A stretch of DNA of 64,000 nt from Rahnella aquatilis CIP 78.65 = ATCC 33071 (GTDB taxonomy: Bacteria > Pseudomonadota > Gammaproteobacteria > Enterobacterales > Enterobacteriaceae), in NCBI RefSeq assembly GCF_000241955.1, contig NC_016818.1:1426001-1490000 (forward strand). Direction: 5' to 3'. Shown piece after piece: positions 54,596-64,000 of this stretch; within the stretch, counting starts at the first letter, position 1, and every line of letters begins with the position of its first letter. The translations under genes and the position numbers were made by a program. The notes below the pieces were generated by a model. It was not told the origin of the DNA. It saw nothing but the letters and a program-made list of their open reading frames with translations, and did not search any database.

Positions 54596-55327
54596 ATGCG
54601 ACTTTATCAGGAGATAGGCGGTCATCTGCGCCGCGATATCCATGCCGGGAAATATGCTCCTGGCGATCGCCTTCCTCCGGAACGTGACATTGCTGAATCT
54701 TATTCCGTCAGCCGAAGCGTGGTACGTGAAGCGCTGATCATGCTGGAGCTGGAAAAAGTGGTAGACGTGCGTAAAGGTTCCGGCGTCTATGTGTTGCCCC
54801 AGCCGCAAAACAGCCCGCCGGAAGACGCGGACAGCGGGTATGGTCCGTTCGAGCTGTTACAGGCACGGCAATTGCTGGAAAGCGAAGTCGCGGCTTTTGC
54901 GGCGATGCAGGCCACGAAGACGGATATTCTGCAAATGCGTGATGCCATTGATGCACAGCGTGAATGCATTGCCCGTGGCGTATCCGATGATGCTGAAGAT
55001 CAGCGTTTTCATGCCTTGCTGGCACAGGCTTCCCAGAACAGTGTACTGGTTAAACTGGTGGATGATTTGTGGCTGATCCGCCAGCGCAGCTCAATGTGGC
55101 AGGGGATCCATCAGCATGTCGGCGATAAAAACTACAGTCAGATTTGGTTGCAGGACCATCAGACCATCTTGCAGGCCGTACTGCGCCGGGATCCGAAAGC
55201 CGCCAAGCAGGCGATGTGGCAGCATCTGGAAAATGTTAAAGACATGCTGTTACAGGTTTCGGATGCCGATGATCCGTCTTTTGACGGATTCCTTTTCTCC
55301 TCAGTCCCCTCCGGGCTGAACGACTGA
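54596..55327 (+). CDS. GntR/FadR-subfamily regulator, UxuR/ExuR-like
   Basis: 243 residues from ATG at 54596 with AGGGG upstream; the longer frame lacks a ribosome site. Winged helix MRLYQEIGGHLRRDIHAGKY and ERDIAESYSVSRSVVREALI, then an FCD ligand domain (LLQARQLLESEVAAFAAMQA, DQRFHALLAQASQN, WLQDHQTILQAV). Closest in layout to ExuR/UxuR, which sense hexuronate metabolites. Convergent with yeiQ, a fructuronate-reductase-like gene, which is a plausible target. Confidence 0.85.
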   Translation: MRLYQEIGGHLRRDIHAGKYAPGDRLPPERDIAESYSVSRSVVREALIMLELEKVVDVRKGSGVYVLPQPQNSPPEDADSGYGPFELLQARQLLESEVAAFAAMQATKTDILQMRDAIDAQRECIARGVSDDAEDQRFHALLAQASQNSVLVKLVDDLWLIRQRSSMWQGIHQHVGDKNYSQIWLQDHQTILQAVLRRDPKAAKQAMWQHLENVKDMLLQVSDADDPSFDGFLFSSVPSGLND

Positions 55328-55345
55328 TACCGCCGGATAAATAAA

Positions 55346-55367
55346 AACGGCTGCCGCAGCAGCCGTT
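55346..55367. terminator. Terminator between the GntR-type gene and yeiQ
   Basis: Stem AACGGCTGC / GCAGCCGTT with CGCA loop between convergent genes. Confidence 0.75.
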
Positions 55368-55387
55368 AACCGTTTCAGTTGCCGTGC

Positions 55388-56857
55388 TTAACCCACGTAT
55401 TTTGCGACGGTTTTCTTCGCGCCGATCCTTTGCAGATCGGCATACGCGCTCAGTATGGCCTCTACGACTTTCTCTTCATGAGGCAATTGCTCACCGAATA
55501 CGCCTGTCAGAGCCAGCAGGGCTTTCACTCGCGGTTCGCCATCTTCGGTTGATGCCACAATTTCAGCGACCGTTTCAGCCATCGGATCTTTAATCTCGAT
55601 CGGCTGCCCGGCATCATCCGTACCGCCGACATAACGCATCCAGCCAGCCACACCGAGCGCCAGCAATGCATAGGAACCGCCATTCTTCACATGCCAGCGG
55701 ATGGAATCAAGCATACGCTGTGGCAATTTCTGGGTGCCGTCCATAGCGATTTGCCAGGTACGATGCTTCAGTGCCGGGTTGCTGTAACGTGCAATCAGGC
55801 TGTCAGCATACGCGCTGAGATCAACACCCTCGACGCTCAGTGTCGGTGCCTGCTCATGCAGCATCAGATGATGGGCAGCGGCCTTATAGTTGGCATCTTC
55901 CATGCAATCGTTGATGTGCTGATAACCGGCCAGATAGCCGAGATAGGCGAGGAAGGAATGACTGCCGTTGAGCATGCGCAGCTTCATCTGTTCGAAAGGT
56001 AAAACGTCGGAAACCATCTGCGCACCGGCTTTTTCCCAGTCCGGACGGCCCGCCACGAAGTGGTCTTCCACCACCCACTGAATGAACGGTTCACAGGCGA
56101 TACCGCAAGGGTCGGTCACGCCACCGAGCGCTTCGGTGATTTCTTCCAGCGTGTTTTCCGTTGCGGCAGGAACAATGCGGTCAACCATGGTGCTAGGGAA
56201 AGAGACGTTTTTGGTGATCCATTCCGCCAGTTCTGCGGAACGCGCTTTCGCCATGCCCAGAACGGCGTTTTTCACCACCAGACCGTTTTCAGGAATGTTA
56301 TCGCAGCATAAAACAGTAAAGCCCGGCAGGCCGCGTTCATGGCGCAGGCGCAGAGCTTCGACCAAAACGCCCGGAGCGGTACCCGGTGCCTGACCGCCCG
56401 CCAGATCCTGCTGAATTTTTGGATTTTGCAGATCCAGTTCACCGGTGCCCGGCTCAATGCAGTAGCCTTTTTCGGTGATGGTCAGGGAAACAATCGCTAC
56501 CTGTGGCTCGGTGAGTTTTTCAAGTACCGCTTGCAGCCCGTCAATGCTGCCGTGCACAGATTCATGCGCAGAGCCGATGATGATCGCCTGATTGCCGTCC
56601 GCACCTTTTTCCAGCACGGTAAACAGATGATTTTGCTGGCGTAAACTTTTTATCAGCGTTTCATTGCCAAACAGACTGATTTCGCAAATGCCCCAGTCGC
56701 CACCCTGGAGATTCAGCACTCGGTTGGTCAGCAGCGCCTGGTGAGCGCGATGGAAGGCACCAAATCCGAGGTGAACAATACGGCTTTTCAACGCATCGCG
56801 ATCATAAGCAGGCAATGACACTGCTGCAGGCAGGGACGCTGTGGCAATAGTTTTCAT
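55388..56857 (-). CDS. yeiQ: YeiQ, mannonate/fructuronate-type polyol dehydrogenase
   Basis: 489 residues, collinear with E. coli YeiQ (SLPAYDRDALKSRIVHLGFG, FTVLCCDNIPENG, MVDRIVPAATENTL, MLNGSHSFLAYLGYLAGY). Long-chain mannitol dehydrogenase family: NAD domain, then catalytic Lys/His region KLRMLNGSHS. Related to UxuB (fructuronate to mannonate); the YeiQ substrate itself is not firmly established. Confidence 0.93.
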   Translation of the reverse strand: MKTIATASLPAAVSLPAYDRDALKSRIVHLGFGAFHRAHQALLTNRVLNLQGGDWGICEISLFGNETLIKSLRQQNHLFTVLEKGADGNQAIIIGSAHESVHGSIDGLQAVLEKLTEPQVAIVSLTITEKGYCIEPGTGELDLQNPKIQQDLAGGQAPGTAPGVLVEALRLRHERGLPGFTVLCCDNIPENGLVVKNAVLGMAKARSAELAEWITKNVSFPSTMVDRIVPAATENTLEEITEALGGVTDPCGIACEPFIQWVVEDHFVAGRPDWEKAGAQMVSDVLPFEQMKLRMLNGSHSFLAYLGYLAGYQHINDCMEDANYKAAAHHLMLHEQAPTLSVEGVDLSAYADSLIARYSNPALKHRTWQIAMDGTQKLPQRMLDSIRWHVKNGGSYALLALGVAGWMRYVGGTDDAGQPIEIKDPMAETVAEIVASTEDGEPRVKALLALTGVFGEQLPHEEKVVEAILSAYADLQRIGAKKTVAKYVG

Positions 56858-57082
56858 GCAATACTCCAGGCAAGTCAGAAATAAATAATTGGTCAGGCCA
56901 AATTGGGGCTGTTTACCCGTCAGTTCAATTTTATGCTGGATAAAGCGACGATTTAAGCCGAAATCAGGGCTTAGAGTGTAAAGTCATATGATAGAAAGGG
57001 GAATTGGTAAGTCCAGATAGCCACTGATTTTGTGATGCAGATCCATTGTCTGAGGGATTAATCGCAAAATGCAGACAATAAA

Positions 57083-57106
57083 AAAGGAACGCCGGGGCGT
57101 TCCTTT
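57083..57106 (-). terminator. Terminator of yeiP
   Basis: Eleven-bp stem AAAGGAACGCC / GGCGTTCCTTT with T-run on the minus strand. Confidence 0.85.
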
Positions 57107-57127
57107 CAGCAGGGTGCGGAGCGCAGA

Positions 57128-57700
57128 TTAATCCGCGCGACCCATATAACGACGTTCTGCGATATGAATACGGATTTTGTCGCCAGAACTCAGGTATTCA
57201 GGAACCTGAATGTTCAGACCGGTGCTCATTACCGCAGGTTTTGTACGGGAACTGGCGGAAGCGCCCTTGATGCCCGGTGCTGTTTCCACGATTTCCAGAT
57301 CCACCGTCTGTGGCATTTCCAGCGCCAGCAGCTGGCTGTCCAGCGTCAGAACCTGCATACCCTGCAAACCTTCTTCAGGGATGAACAGCAGTTCGTCTTC
57401 AATCTGCGCCTTGTTAAAGGTGTAGGGCGTGAAGTCTTCATCATCCATGAAGATATATTCGTCACCATCGACGTAAGAAAAGTTCACTTTACGACGGGTC
57501 AGGGTAACGGTATCCAGAATATCGTCGCCTTTGAAGCGTTCTTCCACTTTGCCACCAGTACGAACGTCAGCGAAACGCATTTTGTACAAAGTGCTGGCAC
57601 CACGGGCGCTCGGGCTCTGAACATCAATATCTTTTACCAGCAGCAATTTGCCGTCGTAGTTCACAACGAAGCCGCGTTTAATTTCGTTAGCACGTGCCAT
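57128..57700 (-). CDS. yeiP: YeiP (EfpL), elongation factor P paralogue
   Basis: 190 residues with three beta-barrel domains (KOW-like N-terminal, two OB). The loop that holds the modified residue in EF-P reads SPSARGAST here, as in YeiP. C-terminus [19 protein letters not shown]. Promotes translation at polyproline and related stalls without the EF-P lysine modification. Confidence 0.95.
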   Translation of the reverse strand: MARANEIKRGFVVNYDGKLLLVKDIDVQSPSARGASTLYKMRFADVRTGGKVEERFKGDDILDTVTLTRRKVNFSYVDGDEYIFMDDEDFTPYTFNKAQIEDELLFIPEEGLQGMQVLTLDSQLLALEMPQTVDLEIVETAPGIKGASASSRTKPAVMSTGLNIQVPEYLSSGDKIRIHIAERRYMGRAD

Positions 57701-57944
57701 ATAAATAACCTGTCAGGAGAGAGATAAATAATTTGCGACACGTTACCCGCGCCGCTGTTTTCAGGCAAGCAGATAGCGTAAAAAGAGTCGCGAAAATCCG
57801 CTTTATAACGCATTTTTCACGCGCTACCTGCCAGCATGAAAAATGTTTAGTACAGGGTGTTAAAGAGTCGTGAATATTTAGCTGGTGGCGCTTTACGCCG
57901 CCTGCTATTGTCGCGCCTCAAAATGACGCCTGAGGAGGCTGTTG

Positions 57945-58199
57945 ATGGACTGTCGTACTGATTGCGGAGCCTGTTGCATAGCGCCTTCAATCTCCAGCCC
58001 GATCCCCGGAATGCCCGATGGCAAGCCGGCGAATACGCGCTGTGTTCAACTGGCCGATAACTTTCGGTGTAAGATTTTCACCTCACCGCTGCGCCCGAAA
58101 GTTTGCGCCAGCCTGCAGGCCAGCCGCGAAATGTGCTTTACACATCGCGACCAGGCGCTGACTTATCTGATACAGCTTGAGACGGATACCGCGCCTTAA
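57945..58199 (+). CDS. yeiW: YeiW, small Cys-cluster (YkgJ-type) protein
   Basis: 84 residues from ATG at 57945 (GAGGAG upstream). [11 protein letters not shown] and later KVCASL, EMC form the CxxxCxxCC-type metal or Fe-S cluster; length and sequence equal E. coli YeiW. Ends tail-to-tail with setB, sharing 4 bp. Function unknown. Confidence 0.93.
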   Translation: MDCRTDCGACCIAPSISSPIPGMPDGKPANTRCVQLADNFRCKIFTSPLRPKVCASLQASREMCFTHRDQALTYLIQLETDTAP

Positions 58200-59410
58200 A
58201 CCACCGCCGCGGATACGTCTTGCGTCGTTTTATCGACGTTTTTCACATTCCAGATACACAACACCGAACCGATCACCATCGCCAGTGCGGCATAAAACAC
58301 CGCATGGTATGTCCAGAACTGCGCGATAACCCCAGCCAGTGAACCGGCGAGGATCCAGCCCGCACGCGTTGAATTGGTAAACAGCGTGGTGGCAGCACCC
58401 GCCTGACCCGGCATCAGATCCTGAAAATACAGCATGCCGATCCCGGCCAGAATGCCGATGAATATCGCGTTCAGCAACTGTAAAGCAATCAGCATTGCCG
58501 CACCGGTGGTAAACAGAATACCGCCGTAGAAAATCACGCCCGCCAGCACAGCGAAACGCATCAGGAAGCGTTTCCCCAACTGCTTAGCCAGATATCCGGC
58601 GATCAGCATGGTCGGAATTTCCAGACAGGCCGCACTGCCCATCAGCACGCCCGCCAGTTTTTCGGGCAGGCCCAGTTCACGCACCACATACAGCGGCATA
58701 TTGATCAGATAAATGCTATTTGCTGCCCACATCAGTGAACAGGCGATGAACAACATCAGCGTATCGCGGCGGTTACGGCGTGGCGCTTCCAGCGTGGCGG
58801 TGGTCTTAATGTGCGCCTTAGGCATCGAAGGCAGGAACATCCATACCATCACGCCGCACAGCATGAAGGCCAGCGTCGCAGCGCAGTACATAAAGGTAAA
58901 ACCAAAACCCATCGACAGGGCGAAGGCCAGCGGCGGGCCGACGACCCATGCCAGCGAAACCTGTGCGCGCAAAATGGAGCTGAACATCACGGCTTCGCGG
59001 CCGGTTTTTTCGGAATGCTCCCGTGCTAACGCGAACATTTGCGGGTTTGCCGTGGAACCAAAACTCGACAGCAAAACGCCGATGAACAGCAGGATAAAAT
59101 AATTACGGTTGAAAGCGAAAAGCACACAAGCCAGTGCACCCAGAATGCAGCAATACAAAATCAGCGTCTTGCGGTCGCCGCGTTTATCAGACCAGGTCGC
59201 CAGCAACTGGCTAACGAAAATGCCAATCACGGCACTGCCGGTAAAGAAGATACCCACCATAAACGGGCTGACGTGCACCTGAGAAGTCAGGAACAGGCTG
59301 AGGGTCGGGGTCTGTAACGCGCCCGCAATGCCGGTAAGGAAGGCGATGATCAGAAAAGCAGTCGACGTCATGTCGGGTAAACGGCGGGCTGACGTTGTAG
59401 AAATTCGCAT
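58196..59410 (-). CDS. setB: SetB, sugar efflux MFS transporter
   Basis: 404 residues, twelve spans, SET family. [20 protein letters not shown] and [26 protein letters not shown] match SetB closely. Exports glucose, lactose and analogues in E. coli. Divergent from the fructose operon, as in E. coli. Confidence 0.94.
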   Translation of the reverse strand: MRISTTSARRLPDMTSTAFLIIAFLTGIAGALQTPTLSLFLTSQVHVSPFMVGIFFTGSAVIGIFVSQLLATWSDKRGDRKTLILYCCILGALACVLFAFNRNYFILLFIGVLLSSFGSTANPQMFALAREHSEKTGREAVMFSSILRAQVSLAWVVGPPLAFALSMGFGFTFMYCAATLAFMLCGVMVWMFLPSMPKAHIKTTATLEAPRRNRRDTLMLFIACSLMWAANSIYLINMPLYVVRELGLPEKLAGVLMGSAACLEIPTMLIAGYLAKQLGKRFLMRFAVLAGVIFYGGILFTTGAAMLIALQLLNAIFIGILAGIGMLYFQDLMPGQAGAATTLFTNSTRAGWILAGSLAGVIAQFWTYHAVFYAALAMVIGSVLCIWNVKNVDKTTQDVSAAVV

Positions 59411-59772
59411 TAGCTAAGTGAACCAGAAGTAGGAGAGGGGACGAAATTTGCGCGAATGTTACGACAGTTTAAAAAAAACAAAAACAGGTTTTGATCATCA
59501 AAAATGTAAACCGGGGTGAATTTGCCATACTGAATAATTAAACCGCACTTTGTGTCAAAAATAACCGGATGATGGGCCGGTCTTTCACCCTGATATTTCC
59601 GTTAGAAATAAGGTCAGCTTGCTTCAGCTTTTTACGTCAGCCTGACTTCAGCATTTGCGTTAAGTTATCTGTTTCAGAAAGCTCTCAGAAAGGAAACTGT
59701 GCGTAGCATCAAAAAATTGTGACGTAAAATCAGGGAATGCTTGATTTAAAAACAGGCCCGATTGAGACTCCT

Positions 59773-59784
59773 TGAAACGTTTCA
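59773..59784. promoter_or_regulatory. Cra (FruR) box 1
   Basis: TGAAACGTTTCA, a perfect 12-bp palindrome matching the Cra consensus, 90 bp before fruB. Confidence 0.85.
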
Positions 59785-59837
59785 GCGTTGTCAGTTTTTC
59801 TCCTGAAATCTGATGGCGCTCCTTTTTTCTCAGTAAA

Positions 59838-59851
59838 GCTGAAACGATTCA
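59838..59851. promoter_or_regulatory. Cra (FruR) box 2
   Basis: GCTGAAACGATTCA matches the asymmetric Cra consensus closely, 23 bp before the fruB start. Two boxes at fruB are known in E. coli, where Cra represses until fructose 1-phosphate binds. Confidence 0.85.
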
Positions 59852-59873
59852 ATTTCAGCAGGAGAGGAGAATT

Positions 59874-61004
59874 ATGTTCCAACTGTCACAGCAAGATATT
59901 CATCCCGGTGCAGTGGCCAGCGATAAGCAGGACGCTATTCGCCAGGTTGCAGCAGCATTGACTCAGGCCGGTCGCGTCAGCGAAGGCTATGTAGACGGCA
60001 TGCTGGCGCGTGAGTTGCAAACCTCTACTTACCTTGGCAACGGCATCGCCATCCCGCACGGCACCACGGATACCCGTGATCTGGTACTTGATACCGGTGT
60101 GCAGGTTTTCCAGTTTCCGCAGGGGATTACCTGGGGCGAAGGCCAGACGGCATATGTCGTGATCGGCATCGCGGCCCGTTCTGATGAGCACCTCGGTTTG
60201 CTGCGCCAGCTGACGCACGTCTTAAGTGACGACAGCGTGGCCGATCGTCTGGCAAAAACAGATTCTGCTGAAGAGTTACGCAGCTTGCTGATGGGCGAGA
60301 AAAATGCGGCTGAGTTCCTGTTTGATACCCAGTTGATCGCCGTCGATGTGGCCGCTGAAAACCTGATCACGTTACAGGCGCTGAACGCGGGTCGCCTGAA
60401 AGAGATGGGTGCCGTCGATACCGCTTTTGTCAGCGATGTGATCAGCCGTAAACCGCTGAACCTCGGGCAGGGCATCTGGCTGAGCGACAGCACCGAAGGC
60501 AACCTGAAAAGTGCTGCAACGGTCAGCCGTGCGCAGCAGGCGTTTGATGTGGATGGCGAACAAGTGGCCATGTTGCTGACCATTTCCGTTGCCGATGATC
60601 AGCCGCTCGATGTGCTGAACTACCTCAGTGATTTGCTGATTGCCAACAAAGCTGAACGCTTGCTGACGGCAGATTCCGTCGGTGTGCTGGCATTGCTGAC
60701 CAGTGAAGTTGAAGAACAAGCCAACGTGCTGACCGCTGAATACGTGATCCGTAACGAACACGGCTTGCATGCACGTCCGGGTACCGCACTGGTGAACGTG
60801 ATCAAACAGTTCAGCAGCGAAATCACGGTAACGAATCTTGATGGCAGCGGTAAACCTGCCAACGGCCGCAGCCTGATGAAAGTCGTGGCGCTGGGCGTGA
60901 AAAAAGGTCATCACCTGCGCTTTACTGCCAGCGGTGAAGATGCAGAACTGGCATTAAAAACCATCGGTGAAGCGATTGCTGAAGGTCTTGGGGAGGGCGC
61001 ATGA
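59874..61004 (+). CDS. fruB: FruB, fructose PTS diphosphoryl transfer protein (IIA-FPr)
   Basis: 376 residues. N-terminal EIIA-Fru with active His62 (NGIAIPHGT), a middle linker domain, and a C-terminal HPr-like FPr domain with active His299 ([13 protein letters not shown]). Accepts phosphate from EI and passes it to FruA. AGGAGAGGAG ribosome site. First of fruBKA; overlaps fruK by 4 bp. Confidence 0.97.
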   Translation: MFQLSQQDIHPGAVASDKQDAIRQVAAALTQAGRVSEGYVDGMLARELQTSTYLGNGIAIPHGTTDTRDLVLDTGVQVFQFPQGITWGEGQTAYVVIGIAARSDEHLGLLRQLTHVLSDDSVADRLAKTDSAEELRSLLMGEKNAAEFLFDTQLIAVDVAAENLITLQALNAGRLKEMGAVDTAFVSDVISRKPLNLGQGIWLSDSTEGNLKSAATVSRAQQAFDVDGEQVAMLLTISVADDQPLDVLNYLSDLLIANKAERLLTADSVGVLALLTSEVEEQANVLTAEYVIRNEHGLHARPGTALVNVIKQFSSEITVTNLDGSGKPANGRSLMKVVALGVKKGHHLRFTASGEDAELALKTIGEAIAEGLGEGA

Positions 61005-61936
61005 GCCGTCGGGTCGCCACAATTACCTTAAATCCGGCCTACGATCTGGTCGGTTACTGCCCTGAAATCGAACGGGGTGAAGTCAATCTGGTACAAACCA
61101 CCGGCCTGCACGCGGCAGGTAAAGGGATTAACGTTGCCAAGGTGCTGAAAGATCTCGGCATCGACGTCACCGTTGGCGGTTTCCTGGGTAAAGAAAATCA
61201 GGATGGTTTCCAGCTGTTATTCAGCGATCTGGGCATTGCGAACCGCTTCCAGGTGGTTAATGGCCGTACCCGTATCAACGTCAAACTGACCGAAAAAGAC
61301 GGCGAAGTCAGCGACTTCAATTTCTCCGGCTTCAACGTCACGCCTGCTGACTGGGAACGTTTCGTGACGGATTCCCTGTCATGGCTGGGCCAGTTCGACA
61401 TGGTGGCTGTCAGCGGCAGTCTGCCAGCGGGTGTTGATCCTGACGCCTTCACTGACTGGATGAAACGTCTGCGCGCACAGTGCCCGTGCATCATCTTCGA
61501 CAGCAGCCGTGAAGCACTGGTTGCCGGTCTCAAAGCCGCTCCCTGGCTGGTGAAACCTAACCGTCGTGAGCTGGAAATCTGGGCTGGCCGTAAATTGCCT
61601 GAACTGAGTGACGTGGTAGAAGCCGCACACGCCTTGCGTGATCAGGGTATCGCCCATGTGGTGATTTCTCTGGGCGCTGAAGGTGCTTTGTGGGTTAACG
61701 CATCCGGTGCGTGGATCGCCAAACCGCCAGCCTGTGAAGTCGTCAGCACCGTGGGTGCCGGTGATTCCATGGTCGGTGGTCTGATCTACGGTTTGCTGAT
61801 GCGTGAATCCAGTGAACATACGCTACGACTGGCAACGGCTGTTGCTGCCCTGGCTGTCAGCCAGAGTAATGTCGGTGTCACCGATCGTCCGCAACTGGCG
61901 GCGATGATGGCCCGTGTTGATCTGAAACCCTTTTAA
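61001..61936 (+). CDS. fruK: FruK, 1-phosphofructokinase
   Basis: 311 residues, PfkB ribokinase fold: [20 protein letters not shown] near the N-terminus and the catalytic-Asp motif [12 protein letters not shown] near 250. Converts fructose 1-phosphate to fructose 1,6-bisphosphate. Coupled to fruB by ATGA overlap. Confidence 0.97.
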   Translation: MSRRVATITLNPAYDLVGYCPEIERGEVNLVQTTGLHAAGKGINVAKVLKDLGIDVTVGGFLGKENQDGFQLLFSDLGIANRFQVVNGRTRINVKLTEKDGEVSDFNFSGFNVTPADWERFVTDSLSWLGQFDMVAVSGSLPAGVDPDAFTDWMKRLRAQCPCIIFDSSREALVAGLKAAPWLVKPNRRELEIWAGRKLPELSDVVEAAHALRDQGIAHVVISLGAEGALWVNASGAWIAKPPACEVVSTVGAGDSMVGGLIYGLLMRESSEHTLRLATAVAALAVSQSNVGVTDRPQLAAMMARVDLKPF

Positions 61937-61951
61937 CCCGCAGGAGGCAGA

Positions 61952-63652
61952 ATGAAAACGCTGCTGATGATAGACAGTTCGCTGGGACAAGCTCGCAGCC
62001 AACTGGCGAAAAATTTACTCGCTGCTGCTGCGGCGAAAGCAGGCCACCAGCTGACTGAACTCGTCGCTGATGCTGATGTAGTGATCGTAGCGGGTGAAAC
62101 CGTGCCAAACGATCCTGCACTGGCGGGCAAAAATATTTATACCGGTAATGTGGCTGATGCAGTCCGTGATCCGGAGGCTTTCCTGCAACGCGCTGTGGCT
62201 GAAGCTAAACCTTATGTCGCACCTGTTGCGGCAGCCGTTGCCGCTCCGGCAGCCAGCGGCCCGAAACGTATCGTCGCCATCACTGCCTGCCCGACCGGTG
62301 TTGCACACACCTTTATGGCTGCAGAAGCGATTGAAACGGAAGCTAAAAAACGTGGCTGGTGGGTAAAAGTTGAAACCCGCGGTTCTGTAGGTGCCGGTAA
62401 TGCTATTACGCCGGAAGAGGTGGCAGCCGCCGATCTGGTGATTGTCGCAGCTGACATCGAAGTAGATCTGGCGAAGTTTGCCGGTAAGCCGATGTACCGC
62501 ACATCTACCGGTCTGGCACTGAAAAAGACCAAACAGGAACTGGACAAAGCGCTGGTTGAAGCTGAAGTATTTGAGCCGAAATCTCAGGGCGCAGCGACGG
62601 GCACCAGGAAGAAAGAAGCGGGCGGCGCAGGTCCATACCGTCACCTGCTGACCGGCGTGTCTTACATGCTGCCAATGGTGGTGGCGGGTGGTCTGTGTAT
62701 CGCACTGTCATTTGTCTTCGGTATCAAAGCCTTTGAAGTGAAAGGCACGCTGGCGGCGGCATTGATGCAAATCGGTGGCGCTTCAGCCTTCGCGCTGATG
62801 GTGCCGGTTCTGGCCGGTTTCATTGCCTTCTCTATCGCTGACCGTCCGGGTCTGACGCCGGGTCTTATCGGCGGCATGCTGGCTGTCAGCACCGGTGCTG
62901 GCTTCCTCGGCGGTATTATTGCCGGTTTCCTGGCGGGTTATGTGGCGAAAGCCATCAGCGGCAAGCTGAAATTACCGCAAAGTATGGAAGCGCTGAAACC
63001 TATCCTGATCATTCCGCTGGTGGCGAGTCTGATTACCGGTCTGGTGATGATTTATGTGGTCGGTACGCCGGTGGCTAAAATCATGGCGGGTCTGACTGCC
63101 TGGCTGCAATCTTTGGGTACAGCCAATGCGGTTCTGCTGGGCGCAATCCTCGGTGCGATGATGTGTACCGACATGGGTGGCCCGGTGAACAAAGCCGCTT
63201 ACGCGTTCGGCGTGGCACTGCTGAGTTCCTCCGTCTATGCACCCATGGCCGCCATCATGGCTGCCGGTATGGTGCCACCTCTGGCGATGGGACTGGCAAC
63301 ATTGCTGGCGCGTCATAAGTTCGAGCAAAGCGAACGTGAAGGCGGTAAAGCGGCGCTGGTATTGGGCTTGTGCTTTATCTCTGAAGGTGCGATTCCGTTT
63401 GCAGCCCGTGACCCGATGCGTGTTCTGCCATGCTGTATCGCAGGTGGCGCACTGACCGGTGCTCTGTCGATGGCATTCCACGCACAACTGATGGCACCAC
63501 ACGGCGGTCTGTTCGTACTGCTGATCCCGGGTGCAATCACGCCGGTTCTTGGTTATCTGGTGGCGATTATCGCCGGTACGGTTCTGGCGGGTGGTGCATA
63601 CGCGATTCTGAAACGTTCAGATGCTTCGGTAGCGGCAAAAGCGGCGGCATAA
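61952..63652 (+). CDS. fruA: FruA, fructose PTS permease EIIB'BC
   Basis: 566 residues with AGGAGG upstream. Degenerate IIB' (1-100), IIB with phospho-Cys113 (AITACPTGVAHTF), an Ala/Thr linker and a IIC membrane domain from about 225 (YRHLLTGVSYMLPMVVAGG) with about nine spans. Conserved MMCTDMGGPVNKAAYAFG and ISEGAIPFAARDP mark the sugar site. Imports fructose as fructose 1-phosphate. Confidence 0.97.
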   Translation: MKTLLMIDSSLGQARSQLAKNLLAAAAAKAGHQLTELVADADVVIVAGETVPNDPALAGKNIYTGNVADAVRDPEAFLQRAVAEAKPYVAPVAAAVAAPAASGPKRIVAITACPTGVAHTFMAAEAIETEAKKRGWWVKVETRGSVGAGNAITPEEVAAADLVIVAADIEVDLAKFAGKPMYRTSTGLALKKTKQELDKALVEAEVFEPKSQGAATGTRKKEAGGAGPYRHLLTGVSYMLPMVVAGGLCIALSFVFGIKAFEVKGTLAAALMQIGGASAFALMVPVLAGFIAFSIADRPGLTPGLIGGMLAVSTGAGFLGGIIAGFLAGYVAKAISGKLKLPQSMEALKPILIIPLVASLITGLVMIYVVGTPVAKIMAGLTAWLQSLGTANAVLLGAILGAMMCTDMGGPVNKAAYAFGVALLSSSVYAPMAAIMAAGMVPPLAMGLATLLARHKFEQSEREGGKAALVLGLCFISEGAIPFAARDPMRVLPCCIAGGALTGALSMAFHAQLMAPHGGLFVLLIPGAITPVLGYLVAIIAGTVLAGGAYAILKRSDASVAAKAAA

Positions 63653-63671
63653 CGGTAAATCGTTAAAAGCC

Positions 63672-63705
63672 AAAAGGCGCGACATGTGAATGTCGCGCCT
63701 TTTTT
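63672..63705 (+). terminator. Terminator of fruBKA
   Basis: Stem AAAAGGCGCGACAT / ATGTCGCGCCTTTT with GTGA loop and T-run. Confidence 0.9.
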
Positions 63706-63710
63706 ATTAC

Positions 63711-63757
63711 GCCTCCCCCTGCGAAGGGGGAGGCGGGGAGGGGGTTTTAAGGACTAA
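63711..63757. repeat. REP-like palindrome, copy 6 (extended)
   Basis: CCTCCCCC-loop TGCGAA-GGGGGAGG followed by CGGGGAGGGGG and TTTT; same extended arm as copy 2 in opposite orientation. Confidence 0.8.
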
Positions 63758-63800
63758 CATCCTTGCCCATGCACACTTCAGCTTTCGTTTTTGACCTTAA

Positions 63801-63839
63801 TACCCCACCCCAACCCTCCCCTTCGCAGGGGAGGGAGCT
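63801..63839. repeat. REP-like palindrome, copy 7 (extended, inverted to copy 6)
   Basis: CCCCACCCCAACC precedes CCTCCCC, loop TTCGCA, GGGGAGG. With copy 6 it forms a head-to-head pair about 44 bp apart, like a BIME. Confidence 0.8.
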
Positions 63840-63882
63840 GACCGAAATCCTACTCAATGACCGCGCATGAAAATGCTATATC

Positions 63883-64000
63883 TTAAGCTGCGGCTTCGTC
63901 ATTCTCCGACTTCTGCTGCGCTTTCAGCCAGGCGATTTCATCTATCCAGATATCCGGATTGACGGTTTCGAGGATCATCGGGATGCCGTCGAAACGCGCA
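63883..64000 (-). CDS. nfo: Endonuclease IV, C-terminal end (partial, runs off window)
   Basis: The last 38 codons, read on the minus strand: [20 protein letters not shown] then [18 protein letters not shown] and TAA. This is the conserved C-terminus of Nfo (AP endonuclease, base-excision repair). The rest of the gene is beyond 64000. Confidence 0.85.
   Translation of the reverse strand, partial: ARFDGIPMILETVNPDIWIDEIAWLKAQQKSENDEAAA

Larger units (their letters stand above)
59411..59873. other. 463-bp setB / fruBKA divergent control region
   Basis: Contains two Cra boxes next to fruB (59773 and 59838). TTGTGACG near 59715 is only a CRP half site. No small ORF with a ribosome site was seen. 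Confidence 0.6.

Noticed and set aside
59715..59735. CRP site in the fruB upstream region
   Set aside because: Only the TGTGA half is present; the second half does not match.

Overview
The window is a chromosomal segment of an enterobacterium (Enterobacterales, Yersiniaceae-like). The gene order dinI-like / yejM / yejL / yejK / rplY / radD / rsuA / bcr / ... / yejG / yejFEBA / rtn / mepS / lpxT / yeiR / ... / yeiQ / yeiP / yeiW / setB / fruBKA / nfo follows the 'yej-yei' block of Escherichia coli with insertions and inversions. The extra three-subunit membrane gluconate-type dehydrogenase and the very large BapA-like adhesin fit a Rahnella/Ewingella/Serratia-type genome. The genus is inferred from family knowledge and was not tested by a search.

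1-17351: the 3' part of a giant secreted adhesin of about 38 Ig-like repeats with an RTX-like C-terminus, followed by its type I secretion system: TolC-like outer membrane protein, ABC exporter and HlyD-type adaptor. 17352-19784: a heavily palindromic intergenic patch and a DUF4034/Sel1-type protein. 19785-24950: OmpC-type porin with a divergent micF small RNA, a short MarA/SoxS-type regulator, two unlisted tiny membrane ORFs, an FtsI paralogue (PBP3-like), and a DinI-family gene under a LexA box.

25144-32964: core genes yejM, yejL, yejK, rplY, radD, rsuA, bcr. 33061-34474: an intact IS3-family (IS150-like) element sitting inside the loop of a REP-like palindrome, with a 4-bp duplication. 34513-42493: a sugar-acid island. 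It has an ACS-type MFS transporter, an IdnR-like regulator, 5-ketogluconate reductase (IdnO), a second SDR, and a convergent three-gene membrane dehydrogenase (TAT-exported small subunit, GMC flavoprotein, tri-haem cytochrome c). Together these suggest oxidation of gluconate-type acids at the membrane and uptake and reduction of ketogluconates inside, under CRP and IdnR control.

43169-59410: yejG, the yejABEF peptide transporter, the EAL protein rtn, mepS, lpxT, yeiR, an orphan pilin-like secreted protein, a UxuR/ExuR-like regulator, yeiQ, yeiP (efpL), yeiW and setB. 59874-63652: the fructose PTS operon fruBKA with two Cra boxes upstream. The window ends in the 3' end of nfo.

A dispersed REP-like palindrome (arms of C/G runs around TTCGCA or TGCGAA) occurs at least seven times, always between genes. 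I saw no tRNA, rRNA, CRISPR array or prophage. The observations I would follow first are the IS-in-REP insertion, the 4-domain super-repeat of the adhesin, the tiny membrane ORFs, and the SSN-to-SSD change in the FtsI paralogue.
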